Notes: generated from the letters alone by a model not told the origin. Positions 8,683 to 17,459 are shown, numbered from the stretch's first letter. The stretch: DNA of 64,000 bases from Brevibacillus brevis (GCF_001039275.2 NZ_CP030117.1:5063501-5127500); one strand, 5' to 3'. A program made the numbers and translations.

Positions 8683-8973
8683 TTGAATCATCTGTGCCCA
8701 GTTTGTAATGGCTTCACGCCGCTCCAACAAGCGTGTTCAACGTGCGGTCAAGCTCTGCAAGATGCAGGCCGTCTGTATGACTTTTATGGGAGTTACAGCC
8801 CGTACCGGGAGATAGACGATGCCAAGATGGACAACGGTTACATAGATCGTACACGCCACCAATGCATCCATACGGGCTGGTGTCCCTCCTGCCAAACGGA
8901 ACAGAAGGTCATCCTGAATGAATGGACCCCCGCTATGCTTGTAACCGATATGAAAAAGGACGCGTACCAGTAA
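8683..8973 (+). CDS. Cys-rich zinc-ribbon-like protein
   Basis: A 96-residue protein with three CxxC pairs: CPVC, CSTC and, after a 50-residue linker, CPSC plus an extra Cys. The first two form a classic N-terminal zinc ribbon (HLCPVCNGFTPLQQACSTCG). I do not recognise a named family. TTG start with GGAGG ten bases upstream. It is monocistronic, and its 3' end overlaps the following terminator. Zinc binding is inferred from spacing. Confidence 0.7.
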   Translation: MNHLCPVCNGFTPLQQACSTCGQALQDAGRLYDFYGSYSPYREIDDAKMDNGYIDRTRHQCIHTGWCPSCQTEQKVILNEWTPAMLVTDMKKDAYQ

Positions 8974-8993
8974 GTGGGTCACGTCCTTTTTTG
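8952..8993. terminator. Terminator overlapping a coding end
   Basis: AAAAAGGACG paired with CGTCCTTTTTT. The left arm lies inside the last codons of the Cys-rich gene. T-runs on both strands let it also serve the convergent secreted-protein gene. Confidence 0.8.
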
Positions 8994-9002
8994 TTTAAAA
9001 CG

Positions 9003-9623
9003 TTATTTTTTCTTCATGGCCAGCTTTTCCGCCATACGAGAATTGTTTGCTTGCATTTGTTCCAGCATTTGCTGGAGTGACTCCTTAATCTTGGCTGTAT
9101 CGCCAGATTCAATCGCCGAGTCAAAAGCCTCATGTGTTTTTTTCATTTGCTCGATCCGAGCTTTTCGGGCGTCACGTTCTTCTTTTGGCCCCATGTTTTT
9201 GTCTTTCCATTCCTTGAACTGCTTTTCCATCTGTTCGTTGGTGATTTCGCCCTTCTTCACTTGTTCATTCAGCTTGTTGATCAGTTGCTTGCGTTCTTCA
9301 CGCTTCGCCTGCCACTTCGGGTCGTCACTCAGCGCCTCGAACTCACCCATTAACCGATCGCGTTCTTTAAACGCTGCCTGCCATTTCCCCACGCTGTCTG
9401 GTGCATATTTTTCCGCTAGCAAGAGCATGTACATTTTTTGATGAACGCCCCTGTTTGAGCTGTGTCGCACCTTCATGTGCTTCTCGCCATGCTCATCATG
9501 GCTGTGATTCGGCTTGATCACCTGGGCACCTGTTGCAGATACATCTTGGACAAACGCAACACCTGGCATGGCGAGACCCATTACCAGCGCTGTTGTCATC
9601 ATTCCTTGCTTCCACATCTTCAT
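9003..9623 (-). CDS. Exported helical coiled-coil-like protein
   Basis: A 206-residue protein with a signal peptide (TTALVMGLAMPGVAFVQDVSA) and a His-rich linker (NHSHDEHGEKH) followed by a long, strongly charged helical region of Lys/Glu/Gln heptad-like repeats to the C-terminus. I recognise no family. The His cluster right after the cleavage site might bind metal; this is only a suggestion. ATG chosen because AAGGAG stands eight bases upstream; the longer frame begins at an in-frame GTG three codons earlier. Monocistronic. Confidence 0.7.
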   Translation of the reverse strand: MKMWKQGMMTTALVMGLAMPGVAFVQDVSATGAQVIKPNHSHDEHGEKHMKVRHSSNRGVHQKMYMLLLAEKYAPDSVGKWQAAFKERDRLMGEFEALSDDPKWQAKREERKQLINKLNEQVKKGEITNEQMEKQFKEWKDKNMGPKEERDARKARIEQMKKTHEAFDSAIESGDTAKIKESLQQMLEQMQANNSRMAEKLAMKKK

Positions 9624-9665
9624 ATGATTCACTCCTTCTGATTAGAAAATGTCTATGATAGACCG

Positions 9666-10025
9666 TTAAAAAGGGCGCAACTCTTCTCTATCCAGCCCCA
9701 ATAGTTTTACAAGGCCCATTTGCTCGAGATCGCTTTTTGTTTTTTCGGTGCCATACTGATAAATAAGTTGGTAGATGGCTCGCAGGTTGTCATCGTATTC
9801 GTCGTTGTCCCGATCCGGCATGTCAGACCATAGTGTATGCCCATGCATCCACATCATGAAATCACCATGGACACAGTTATTGAACAAGTCTCGCATCATG
9901 CCCACTTGAACGTCGGTCGCTTCAATCTCAAAATCGTACGTGGCGGAGCCTTTTTCATCGCGAATTTCCGCCACTGTCGTTCCTGCTTGCAAGGTCACGT
10001 AGTAGTGCTTCTTATCCAGTGTCAC
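9666..10025 (-). CDS. Hypothetical protein, 119 residues
   Basis: Soluble acidic protein with no signal peptide; the N-terminal half reads as beta strands (YYVTLQAGTTVAEIRD, TYDFEIEAT) and the C-terminal half as helices ending in LLGLDREELRPF. A HGDFMMWMHGHTLW segment in the middle is rich in Met, Trp and His. Family not recognised. GTG start with AAAGGAG four bases before it. The gene stands alone, 42 bases from the exported helical protein on the same strand. Confidence 0.65.
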   Translation of the reverse strand: MTLDKKHYYVTLQAGTTVAEIRDEKGSATYDFEIEATDVQVGMMRDLFNNCVHGDFMMWMHGHTLWSDMPDRDNDEYDDNLRAIYQLIYQYGTEKTKSDLEQMGLVKLLGLDREELRPF

Positions 10026-10114
10026 TCATCTCCTTTTTGGATCGCATCACCGACTTGAAAACTTTTCCTCCTTACCATGTGCAAAAATCGCGAAAAACAT
10101 GTATATATAACGAG

Positions 10115-10142
10115 CAAAAAAGCCCTCCGTCATGGGAGGACT
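10115..10142 (-). terminator. Terminator after the 39-residue gene
   Basis: Eight-pair stem AGTCCTCC/GGAGGGCT followed by T6 on the minus strand. Confidence 0.8.
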
Positions 10143-10169
10143 TTCTCCTATTTGCTGCTAAGCCTTATG

Positions 10170-10289
10170 CTACGATCGATCTTCTTTCCGCAAATTATGC
10201 CCGGTGTTCTCTCCTGTTTTCGGAGGAGTGCTGCGTGAGCCGGCGGATGCTTCTGTTGGCCGTTTGTCTTTGTTGTTGTGCTTGGACAT
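10170..10289 (-). CDS. Very small hydrophilic protein, 39 residues
   Basis: MSKHNNKDKRPTEASAGSR begins a 39-residue, highly charged, Gly/Ser/Thr-rich and presumably disordered protein. It is preceded by GGGAGG seven bases before the ATG and followed by a clean terminator 27 bases after its stop, which is the main reason to believe it. It resembles small spore-associated proteins in composition, but I cannot place it in a family. No hydrophobic segment. Confidence 0.6.
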   Translation of the reverse strand: MSKHNNKDKRPTEASAGSRSTPPKTGENTGHNLRKEDRS

Positions 10290-10350
10290 GTGGTTCCCTC
10301 CCTTACTCGATGAGTGGCTGCCCATGTAGTATGTCCCCACCTGTGAAATG

Positions 10351-10393
10351 AAAAAACACCTTGACCCGCTATGCAGGCCAAAGTGCTTGTTTG
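10351..10393 (-). terminator. Terminator after the cupredoxin gene
   Basis: Ten-pair stem CACTTTGGCC/GGGTCAAGGTG followed by T6 on the minus strand. Confidence 0.8.
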
Positions 10394-10420
10394 TTGTTTT
10401 ATGACAATGAGAGAATCGAA

Positions 10421-10801
10421 TTATTTCACGACTAATTTTGCTACCATTTTGCCATGATCCGGTCCACAGATCACGTTGCAAAAGATGGTGTACTCCCCAG
10501 CTGTATCGATTTTCATCGTTTTGCTGCCATCTTTTTGAAGGTCTACATCCAGCCCTTGGATACCAATACCGTGAAAGCCTTCTGTCGACATGAAGTTGAT
10601 CGTGAACTCTTCGCCAGCTTTTACTTCAAAGGTTTCTTGATTGAATTTCCAGTTACTAGCTTCGATATTCACTTGTGTACCAGTAGTCGCCGCAGGAGCC
10701 GCTGCATCCGTGCTAGCAGCTTCCTTGTCTCCGCCGCATGCTGTCATCAACATGGCAGACAATGCAACTGAAGAAATCAATAGACCCCACTTCTTGTTCA
10801 C
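10421..10801 (-). CDS. Cupredoxin lipoprotein with a CuA-type motif
   Basis: A 126-residue lipoprotein: signal segment, lipobox LMTAC, an Ala/Thr linker, then one cupredoxin domain. The C-terminus reads CNVICGPDHGKM, which is C-x3-C-x3-H-x2-M, the dinuclear CuA site of cytochrome oxidase subunit II; the first ligand His is in EGFHGIGI. There is no transmembrane hairpin as in subunit II, so this is a free-standing CuA-like electron carrier or a copper-delivery protein on the outer face of the membrane. GTG start behind AAGGGG. Monocistronic, no oxidase genes nearby. Confidence 0.85.
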   Translation of the reverse strand: MNKKWGLLISSVALSAMLMTACGGDKEAASTDAAAPAATTGTQVNIEASNWKFNQETFEVKAGEEFTINFMSTEGFHGIGIQGLDVDLQKDGSKTMKIDTAGEYTIFCNVICGPDHGKMVAKLVVK

Positions 10802-10921
10802 GTTTGACCCCTTCTTTCTTCTTTTTCTACACTTCCATCTTACTCGATGAAATCAATCCAAAATCTGGGATCATGTGAACGAACAGTGACGAATTGGGGA
10901 ACGATTGATGAACACGAGCGT

Positions 10922-11719
10922 TCATGATTGATTGATCGCGTACACCGTGATCTCTGGAAAGCAATTCAGCCGGATTGGCAGCCTGGAAGTACCAAGCCCG
11001 CGACTGATGCCAAATACACCAACGAATTGATCTTCTTTTTGCCCGATATGAAAATGCTTGTAGGCACCAACAGTACGATTGAACAAGCGAATTTGTCCCC
11101 CGTGGGTGTGTCCGGTCAAGAGAAGGTCAGCCTTCAAACGCTCGTTGTGAATCAATGAGATAATCTTGGGAGAGTGGGCCAAAAATATCGTCAAGTTCGC
11201 CTGCTGGATCTCTTGTTCTGGACGACGTTCATTGCCGTAAATCGAGTTATCGAAGCCATAAATCCAAATGCGACTGCCGTCCTTTTCGATCACGGCACCC
11301 TCGTTTTCCAACACCGTCATCACCTGCTGCCAGGCCTCTTTTTGGGAACCGTAGACAGCATCGGAATAAACCTTTTTGCGAAATCTTCCTGCTTCTCTCT
11401 CGTAATTGCCAGGAACGAAGCATATCCCATCCTCGCTCTTTATTTTCGCTAGCTCATTCAACACACGCGTCAACTGCCCGCTGTGCTGTGTTAAATCTCC
11501 CGTCACCATCACCAAATCCGGATCGTGAACATTCACCAGTTTGTGCAACTCCCCATTCCAAAACCGTGTTCGTCCATGAGGATCGGAAAGATGAACCAAT
11601 GTAAGTGGGGGTACAGAAGGGATCGTCAGCTTCACTGTCGATGTTTTGACATAAGTCGTATGGTAGGCAAGAAAGATTATTCCCACCAGGATACACAAAA
11701 TAATCGTTGTCATCATCAT
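10922..11719 (-). CDS. Membrane-anchored metallophosphoesterase, YkuE-like
   Basis: A 265-residue protein with an N-terminal transmembrane anchor (TTIILCILVGIIFLAY) and a calcineurin-type dinuclear metal site in order: LSDPHG (the usual DxH is D-P-H), VTGDLTQH, PGNYE (the usual GNHE is GNYE, a His to Tyr change), and GHTHGGQIRLF near the C-terminus. Related enzymes act on UDP-diacylglucosamine or other phosphoesters; the substrate here is unknown. Active site probably faces outside or sits at the membrane. Divergent from the NTR-like gene. Confidence 0.85.
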   Translation of the reverse strand: MMMTTIILCILVGIIFLAYHTTYVKTSTVKLTIPSVPPLTLVHLSDPHGRTRFWNGELHKLVNVHDPDLVMVTGDLTQHSGQLTRVLNELAKIKSEDGICFVPGNYEREAGRFRKKVYSDAVYGSQKEAWQQVMTVLENEGAVIEKDGSRIWIYGFDNSIYGNERRPEQEIQQANLTIFLAHSPKIISLIHNERLKADLLLTGHTHGGQIRLFNRTVGAYKHFHIGQKEDQFVGVFGISRGLGTSRLPIRLNCFPEITVYAINQS

Positions 11720-11771
11720 TTTCGGAACAATCCTCTCTTTTCCCCGTCTTATGATTTAGAGGAGTGGATCA

Positions 11772-12353
11772 GTGATGATTATTAGGAACGCTCAAGGTAT
11801 TCTTACTTTTTTCTCGTTCGTGATTCTTTTCACCTTTTTTATCCAGCCCTTTCCTGCGTCGGCCTGTAGTTGTGCCAGACCTCCTGACCCTTTAACAGCA
11901 AAGGATCAGTCTGCTGCTGTATTTACAGGCAAGGTGCTTCAGGTAAATGAGCGAACTGACTGGCTTCGTTGGCTTCTCTTTTGGGATAAACCAGAGCGAG
12001 GGGGCTTTGATGTTATTTTCGAGGTGCAGTCCACGTGGAAAGGAGTGGATCAGACACAAGTTCAGATCGTCACTGGCGGTCTTGGAGGCGGATGCGGCAT
12101 TCCTTTTCAACCAGGTCAAGAATATCTTGTCTATGCCTCTTATTGGGAGCTAAATGAGCTAGAAACCAATATTTGTACACGAACAGTCCTCAAAGCAGAT
12201 GCAGGAGAAGACTTGCAAGTATTGGGGTCTGGCACAGTGCCTGTCCCTTCAGCAAATCTCAATTGGAGTGATTATTTAGTTACGGTTATTGTCATCATCT
12301 CAGGAGGAATCTTGTTCTATCTCATTTGGTTCCAAACAAAACGGAGACGATAG
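11772..12353 (+). CDS. Secreted TIMP/NTR-like protein with C-terminal membrane anchor
   Basis: A 193-residue protein. Signal peptide (FFSFVILFTFFIQPFPASA) is followed directly by CSCARPP, the N-terminal CxC that defines tissue-inhibitor-of-metalloproteinase/netrin (NTR) folds. The domain continues with AAVFTGKVLQV, a GGGCGIPFQPGQEYLVYA strand pair and TNICTRT, supplying further Cys for disulfides. A C-terminal helix (YLVTVIVIISGGILFYLIW) with KRRR behind it anchors it to the membrane. GTG or the following ATG may start; GAGGAG precedes both. Bacterial family members are of unknown function. Confidence 0.8.
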   Translation: MMIIRNAQGILTFFSFVILFTFFIQPFPASACSCARPPDPLTAKDQSAAVFTGKVLQVNERTDWLRWLLFWDKPERGGFDVIFEVQSTWKGVDQTQVQIVTGGLGGGCGIPFQPGQEYLVYASYWELNELETNICTRTVLKADAGEDLQVLGSGTVPVPSANLNWSDYLVTVIVIISGGILFYLIWFQTKRRR

Positions 12354-12369
12354 ATCACCTCGTCTCCGT
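12334..12369 (-). terminator. Terminator after the DUF4173 gene
   Basis: Perfect ten-pair stem ACGGAGACGA/TCGTCTCCGT with a nine-base loop; TTTTGTTT follows on the minus strand. The right flank on the plus strand lacks a T-run, so it mainly serves the minus-strand gene. Confidence 0.8.
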
Positions 12370-12380
12370 CCTCACTATTT

Positions 12381-13862
12381 TCATGGAAGATATGCCTTTG
12401 CCCGATACTCCGAGAGATTAAAGGACTGCCAGCTATTGTCCTCATACAAAATCTCTTTCCGCTCTTGCAGCATCTCCATGAATTTCTCTTCTACCTTTTT
12501 GTCCCGCACATGCTCCATAACCACTGGTATGGCGTCATAAGACAGCTCGCTTAAATACTCGATGTCGATGTGCCCAGTCGCATGATAGCGCTGTACATTG
12601 TTTTTGGCAATGATGACGTCCATATTGATGTAATTCAGAATGACGTAACTCACGAGTGTCACAATCGCGTAATACTTGATCAGAGAAAAACCGTCGCGCC
12701 AAATTTTCAAGAGAGCAATGATAAACAACATAAACAGAAATATCATGAAAACGTGAGCTAACAGCCGCGTATGCGTATACCCATAAGCATCCTCATACAG
12801 TGAGAGGCGAAAATAGGCGGACACGAGCATGAAGCCCGTGCAAATCGTCAGCATACTCAGCAGAACTTGAATGATCCGGTAGAGCATTGCTTTTGCCCGT
12901 GATGCGAAGTGCATCGTACATAGGAGAATCAAGAAATTAATAACGGTGACCGTCACCAGCTCATTGAAGCCATTTCTAGCATACTCGGCGTACGTCAATT
13001 CATCTGGTAAAACTCGCTTCGCTCCGCTGAACAAATACGATATCTGAATGTATGTAAACGCTGTGTACACAATATTGATGATCGCCAGAATCGTTACGAG
13101 AATCACTCCGTCCCAGACGATCTTTTTGTCATCTTCGGGTACAGGGAGTTCCACTACTTCTTCTCGTTTCCCGAAAAGAGAATACATGTAAGCAAAAACA
13201 AGGATCGTAATGAGAGCGATTAGCATCATTCGAAAGATTGCTTCAAGTGAATTAACATCAATCACCCTCCGCGGGATTTGACCCAGAAAATGTCCAAACA
13301 CACTATCCGCATTCGAGAGCAAGGAGAGTACAATCACCAGTAGAGGCACCGAGATGCCGATTCCGATGAAAACCTTCTTCATCACCCCATACTTCTCCTG
13401 ATTCACCCTACCCTTGATCCATTCCTTTGTCAGCCTAAATGGCAGACGCGTATGCTTCGGGGTGTAAAGAAGCAATGTCTCCATCATTTCCATGAAAAAG
13501 CCTGACTCGTACCATTTCGCTTGATGACGTTTGGTGATCAGGATCGTTTGGATCACGAATAGTAGCGGGATCAGCAACAGGTTGAACAGGTGAAAATGCG
13601 GATTGGAAAATAGAAAAAAGGTTAGCGCCAATAGAAAAATCGGAAGAGTCCATATCCAGTCGAATACTTGCTTTCGAGAAAAGCTTATATGAATACGTTG
13701 TCTAGCCTGCCAAATAAAAAGAACGTATACGCCGATTACGAACAACAGATACGAGATGCCCAATCCTTTACCGTAAAACATCCAGTCAAACAGTAAACCG
13801 ATCCCAAATGCCCCCAGCAATAGCCACTGCAAGCCTTTTTGTACTTGCTTAACATCAGCCAA
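12381..13862 (-). CDS. Multi-pass membrane protein, DUF4153/DUF4173 family
   Basis: A 493-residue membrane protein with about ten hydrophobic segments in the first 440 residues and a soluble C-terminal tail. The region AFTYIQISYLFSG followed by TYAEYARNGFNELV is the DUF4173 hallmark. Function unknown. A GTG four codons upstream overlaps the AAGGAG sequence, so the TTG eight bases after that site is taken as start. Monocistronic, upstream of a terminator. Confidence 0.82.
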   Translation of the reverse strand: MADVKQVQKGLQWLLLGAFGIGLLFDWMFYGKGLGISYLLFVIGVYVLFIWQARQRIHISFSRKQVFDWIWTLPIFLLALTFFLFSNPHFHLFNLLLIPLLFVIQTILITKRHQAKWYESGFFMEMMETLLLYTPKHTRLPFRLTKEWIKGRVNQEKYGVMKKVFIGIGISVPLLVIVLSLLSNADSVFGHFLGQIPRRVIDVNSLEAIFRMMLIALITILVFAYMYSLFGKREEVVELPVPEDDKKIVWDGVILVTILAIINIVYTAFTYIQISYLFSGAKRVLPDELTYAEYARNGFNELVTVTVINFLILLCTMHFASRAKAMLYRIIQVLLSMLTICTGFMLVSAYFRLSLYEDAYGYTHTRLLAHVFMIFLFMLFIIALLKIWRDGFSLIKYYAIVTLVSYVILNYINMDVIIAKNNVQRYHATGHIDIEYLSELSYDAIPVVMEHVRDKKVEEKFMEMLQERKEILYEDNSWQSFNLSEYRAKAYLP

Positions 13863-13893
13863 CTTCTTCACTCCTTACTCATGCTTTTGCCCT

Positions 13894-13933
13894 TAAAAAG
13901 GTAAGAGCAGACTCCACGAAGGAGCTGCTCTTG
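13894..13933 (-). terminator. Terminator after the anti-sigma gene
   Basis: Stem AAGAGCAG/CTGCTCTT with extra pairs CTCC/GGAG inside, followed by ACCTTTTT on the minus strand. Confidence 0.65.
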
Positions 13934-13981
13934 TAAGTACGTGCAAATTTGGATAAATGTTACATTTTTGGTCAGGTATAT

Positions 13982-14899
13982 CTACTTTAAATTTTCGGCA
14001 ATCATCAGTAAATCTTTTTTCGTCAGAGCAGGATTCATGGCACCCACTTCGATGAGTCTATTCTTGTCCTCTTGATAAACCTTTATGACTTTCTCTTCGG
14101 TTCCATCCATTAGCTTCCTAGCTATATACATTCCCTCATATTTTTGCACTTTCACTTTTTCTACGATGGCATCCTCTCCTGCTTCTTCCTCAATCCATTT
14201 CACACCCTCAAAGTTCGTGATGGCGATGTATACGTCCCCGTCCTTCTCTGCTCCTGCACTCCCTTTGTACAACGTAAAGACTCTATTTATTACCGGCTTA
14301 GGAGATACTTTTCGCATGACGATTTGTTTCTTGTCCTTCTCCGCCTCTTTGTGCATTTCTGCGAATAATTCTGGTTGGCTATAATCAAATGGATACTCGA
14401 CATGCCCTTTTACAAACTTGTAACCACCTGCTATCTCTGCTGGTACTTCATAAAAGCTGCTCACTTCTTTCTGCAACGGTGCTGTGGTCAGATGTTCGAC
14501 AGGAATATATGTGAAGGAAACACGTTTTTTCGGATTGTCCGGTCCAGGTATATAAATAGCTGCACCTTCTCCTGGCTTAAGCGAATTTCGTGCATCTTCA
14601 AAGGTTTTTATACTTTCAGCGCTACCTTTTTGTAGTGGAGTAGTAGTTTGTTGCACTTTCACAACTGCTTCCCCTTTTTCATTCTTCAATTCGTATACCT
14701 TCATGGCTGCATAGGCAGACGTTCCTCCGAACACAAGAATGGCTGCAACAATTAATCCCAATCTTTTTTTCATTTGTTTTCCCTCCGATATACTTTTTCG
14801 TTCCTTGATTTTTTGAAGGACCTGTTCCTTGACATCGAAATCATCGGCGGCGGCGGTTAGCTGTTGTTTCCAATCATCGGGTTGCTGAGATCGAGTCAT
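13982..14899 (-). CDS. Putative anti-sigma factor, DUF4367-like
   Basis: A 305-residue single-pass membrane protein: a cytoplasmic helical N-terminus of about 50 residues (DDWKQQLTAAADDFDVKEQV), one transmembrane helix (LGLIVAAILVFGGTSAYAA), then a 230-residue extracytoplasmic beta-rich domain. Topology and its 26-base overlap with the sigma-factor gene are what an anti-sigma factor would show; sequence alone does not prove it. No zinc-binding HxxxCxxC motif is present. ATG chosen inside the sigma gene; an in-frame GTG lies 6 codons upstream. Translational coupling is likely. Confidence 0.75.
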   Translation of the reverse strand: MTRSQQPDDWKQQLTAAADDFDVKEQVLQKIKERKSISEGKQMKKRLGLIVAAILVFGGTSAYAAMKVYELKNEKGEAVVKVQQTTTPLQKGSAESIKTFEDARNSLKPGEGAAIYIPGPDNPKKRVSFTYIPVEHLTTAPLQKEVSSFYEVPAEIAGGYKFVKGHVEYPFDYSQPELFAEMHKEAEKDKKQIVMRKVSPKPVINRVFTLYKGSAGAEKDGDVYIAITNFEGVKWIEEEAGEDAIVEKVKVQKYEGMYIARKLMDGTEEKVIKVYQEDKNRLIEVGAMNPALTKKDLLMIAENLK

Positions 14900-15458
14900 G
14901 TCTATCACCGCCTTCACTCACGAGCATGTAAGATTTACATTTTTTCAATGCCCGTTCATACTGTTTTCGCAGCGTAGCTGGCTTTGTATCAAACAACAAG
15001 GCCAGCTCGTCGTAGCTGCGTTCTTCCACCACACGCAAGATCAGCAGATTCCGCTCTTTTACAGATAGCTTTGATATTGCTACATGAAGAGGGTTATTCA
15101 AATACTCCGTATCCTCTACTTTCTTTTCCCCCTCATGGCGACTGACCGTCTGAATCCCCGCTCGCAAAAAAGTAACCACGCGATTCCGCCTCGCTCTGTT
15201 TAAGAGGTTCAGACAATGATGATACGCAATCTTATACATCCATGCCGAGAAAGAAACGTTGTGTCGATAGCTATCCAGCTGCTCGAATGCTTTCAAGAAA
15301 ACCTCCTGGACAGCATCCTCCGCTTCCTGTCGGTGTCCCAGCATGTGATAGCAGTACACGAACAACGGCTTTTGCATCGCATCGATGATCAAACCAAATT
15401 GGTCGATATCCCCGGCTCTGACCTCCTTTAGCGCTTGCTCCATTTCGTTATGATCCAA
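14874..15458 (-). CDS. ECF RNA polymerase sigma factor
   Basis: A 194-residue sigma-70-family factor with region 2 (YCYHMLGHRQEAEDAVQEVF then SFSAWMYKIAYHHCLN) and region 4 (LSVKERNLLILRVVEERSYDELALLFDTKPATLRK, only partly quoted by motif: the helix-turn-helix is in the last 45 residues). The middle linker is short, as expected for ECF factors. TTG start with GGAGGTG seven bases upstream. First gene of a two-gene unit with the putative anti-sigma factor; such units are usually autoregulated, but I could not identify the promoter motif with confidence. Confidence 0.9.
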   Translation of the reverse strand: MDHNEMEQALKEVRAGDIDQFGLIIDAMQKPLFVYCYHMLGHRQEAEDAVQEVFLKAFEQLDSYRHNVSFSAWMYKIAYHHCLNLLNRARRNRVVTFLRAGIQTVSRHEGEKKVEDTEYLNNPLHVAISKLSVKERNLLILRVVEERSYDELALLFDTKPATLRKQYERALKKCKSYMLVSEGGDRHDSISATR

Positions 15459-15551
15459 GCCCTCTCACCTCCGATTCGCACGTATAACAAACAAAGGCGT
15501 CATTTTGTGACACGATTTGGAAATTTTTCTTTCATTAAGGAAAATCCGCAC

Positions 15552-15582
15552 AAAAAAATCCATACCTTCGTATGGATTTCAA
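15552..15582 (-). terminator. Terminator after the frameshifted gene
   Basis: Perfect stem AAATCCATAC/GTATGGATTT with a GAAG tetraloop followed by T7. Confidence 0.9.
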
Positions 15583-15588
15583 GTGTTA

Positions 15589-16816
15589 TTACCATTTCAC
15601 CTTATATAGCTCCTTGTTCTTTTTCATGTAGAGGACATATTGTTTCGCTACGTTAATCTCTACAATGGCATCTTTCTCGAAATCGACGATTTTTTCTTTT
15701 TCGTCCGAATCGATCTCTGCACGGTACAGCGCATTGTCATGAGTACTATCGTAGAGGCTTCCATCCACTACTTCTACGATATATCCGTTGAGAGCTTTCA
15801 TATCCTTTAAGATCTTTCCATCCTTGGTCATGAGGATATGTTTAAAAATTGCTATCCCGAAAAGCGATCGCATCAGTATAGACACCAATCGGGCTCTGGT
15901 TTATATATATTTTTGTGTCATCATCGGTCAGTTTTGTTTCGTCCGTTCCGTCCAGCCTCATTTTATATAGTCCTTGGTCCACACTGTCGTGAAAATAATA
16001 CCAATCATCTGATACGGTTGCGAAATCTACGTTTTCTCGTACTATCTCTTTCTTGTCAGATTTTCGTTTTGACTTGTACAATACGAATTTGTTATCACTT
16101 GTATACGCCGTAAAGTGTATATAGCCATCTACAACGGATAGGGACGTAATTTTTTTCCCTGCAAACTCGAGTGCTTCTGGCGTATTCCGTCCATGTTTGA
16201 TCGTATAAAGCGTGCTTTTGAATATCCCCCCAAGCTCTCTTGGATCCGTGACACGCAAGTAATAAATCCCATCCTCATCCTGATGAATTTCACCCGTTAA
16301 ATGATTGGCCTTGCTTATTTTCAGCGCTTCCTGTTTTTCCAATCTATCCTTGTAGATTGTTCCTCTTGAATGGTTGCCATTCTCAGGAACATAATAGTAA
16401 ATCCACTTCGAGTTGATACGGATACTGCCATCAACCAATGCCTCTATCTCTTGTCCATCTTCATCTTCCATGAACAGACTTAACTTAATAGTATATTTCC
16501 CTGGCTCCTCCGGGATAAATGTTCCCGTAACCTCATATTTTTTACTTTTTTCTTTTATTTTCACTTCGTCCATCTCAAGCTCTTCGTCGGGGCCTTCGAT
16601 ACTGAATCTCGCTTCTTCTGTTATCTCCCCCCTCTTGGCAATCGTTGCTGTTATCGTGACCTTCTGACCAACTTCTACTTGCCCTCGGGGAGAGAACGCA
16701 AGACTACCTCCCACTACCGCTTTTGACTCGGGAGCCCCATGAATCGTCGGAGGGATTGCACCATATAAAAAAATAAGCGAAAAAAAGATCGTCAAAATCC
16801 GTCTTATCGTCTGCAT
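15589..16816 (-). pseudogene. Exported protein of DUF5050-like type, frameshifted
   Basis: Two overlapping frames together encode about 408 residues. The first 324 residues include a signal peptide and an Ig-like region (VEVGQKVTITATI) followed by WIYYYVPENGN/DGIYYLRV/DDWYYFHDSV repeats, each a short strand typical of DUF5050 propeller-like proteins. Reading stops at AFRDSNF. The next frame continues without a break in the repeat pattern as KHILMTKDGKILKDMK to the end. The switch is at the run of five T (minus strand; plus 15844-15848): four T restore one reading frame. It is either a recent inactivation or a sequencing error. The RBS is weak (AGGA ten bases upstream). Confidence 0.75.
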
Positions 16817-16911
16817 GCTGAAGACATCCTACCTTCCTTTTGTATGTACATTCCATTTATTTCTAACTATATGAAGAGAACCATATTTTGTAAAACACTT
16901 TGTCCTTTTCA

Positions 16912-16963
16912 ATAAAAAAACCTCTTGCATTCGTGTCAGTTATCTGCACGAATACAAGAGGTC
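16912..16963 (-). terminator. Terminator after the IscA-type gene
   Basis: Long stem (ACCTCTTG-ATTCGTG with CACGAAT-CAAGAGGT) followed by T7 on the minus strand. Confidence 0.9.
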
Positions 16964-16976
16964 TCTGTATGCAATT

Positions 16977-17336
16977 TTAGTCGTCACATTTCTCGGCTTT
17001 GCCTTCAGCGAGTGCCGTCTTAAACGAAGATCCACACCCACAAGAAGCGACTGCATTCGGATTCTCGATGGAGAAGCCTCCGCCCATCATCGATTCCTTG
17101 AAATCGATCTCAGTACCTTTAATGTATGGGTAGCTGTCCTTATCGACAACAATTTTCACACCGTTTTGCTCGAAGGTCTCGTCGCCTTCTTTCATCTCTT
17201 CGTCCCAGCCCATCCCGTAGGTAAAGCCGCTGCAACCACCTGTTCTGACACCTACCCGCAAAAACACATCGGGCTTGCCTTCTGCTGCCAGCATTTCTTT
17301 TACCTTCAGACTGGCGCGCTCTGTCAATGTAATCAT
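16977..17336 (-). CDS. Iron-sulfur cluster assembly protein, IscA/SufA/ErpA type
   Basis: A 119-residue A-type carrier that receives and transfers Fe-S clusters. It has the three conserved cysteines: RTGGCSGFTYGM (about residue 35) and CGCGSSF (about 100-102), with the family motif KESMMGGGFSIENPNA just before. Length and motif fit the family. ATG follows a GGAGGG site. The Bacillus counterpart is yutM. It stands alone between a terminator and the Spo0E-like gene. Confidence 0.93.
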   Translation of the reverse strand: MITLTERASLKVKEMLAAEGKPDVFLRVGVRTGGCSGFTYGMGWDEEMKEGDETFEQNGVKIVVDKDSYPYIKGTEIDFKESMMGGGFSIENPNAVASCGCGSSFKTALAEGKAEKCDD

Positions 17337-17459
17337 GCTTCTTTCCCTCCTTCACAGGCTCATCGTTCCTGCACTTGTTACAACCAGTATATTCAGTTTA
17401 CTAAGAAACGCTTCTTCCCACAAGGTTCCCCTGCACTTTACGTGCTCATTCTCTCTTTA

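Noticed and set aside
15459-15551. ECF sigma autoregulatory promoter
   Set aside because: A TGTCACA-like stretch and a CGT element are present but the spacing (23) does not fit a known ECF promoter, so no feature is called.
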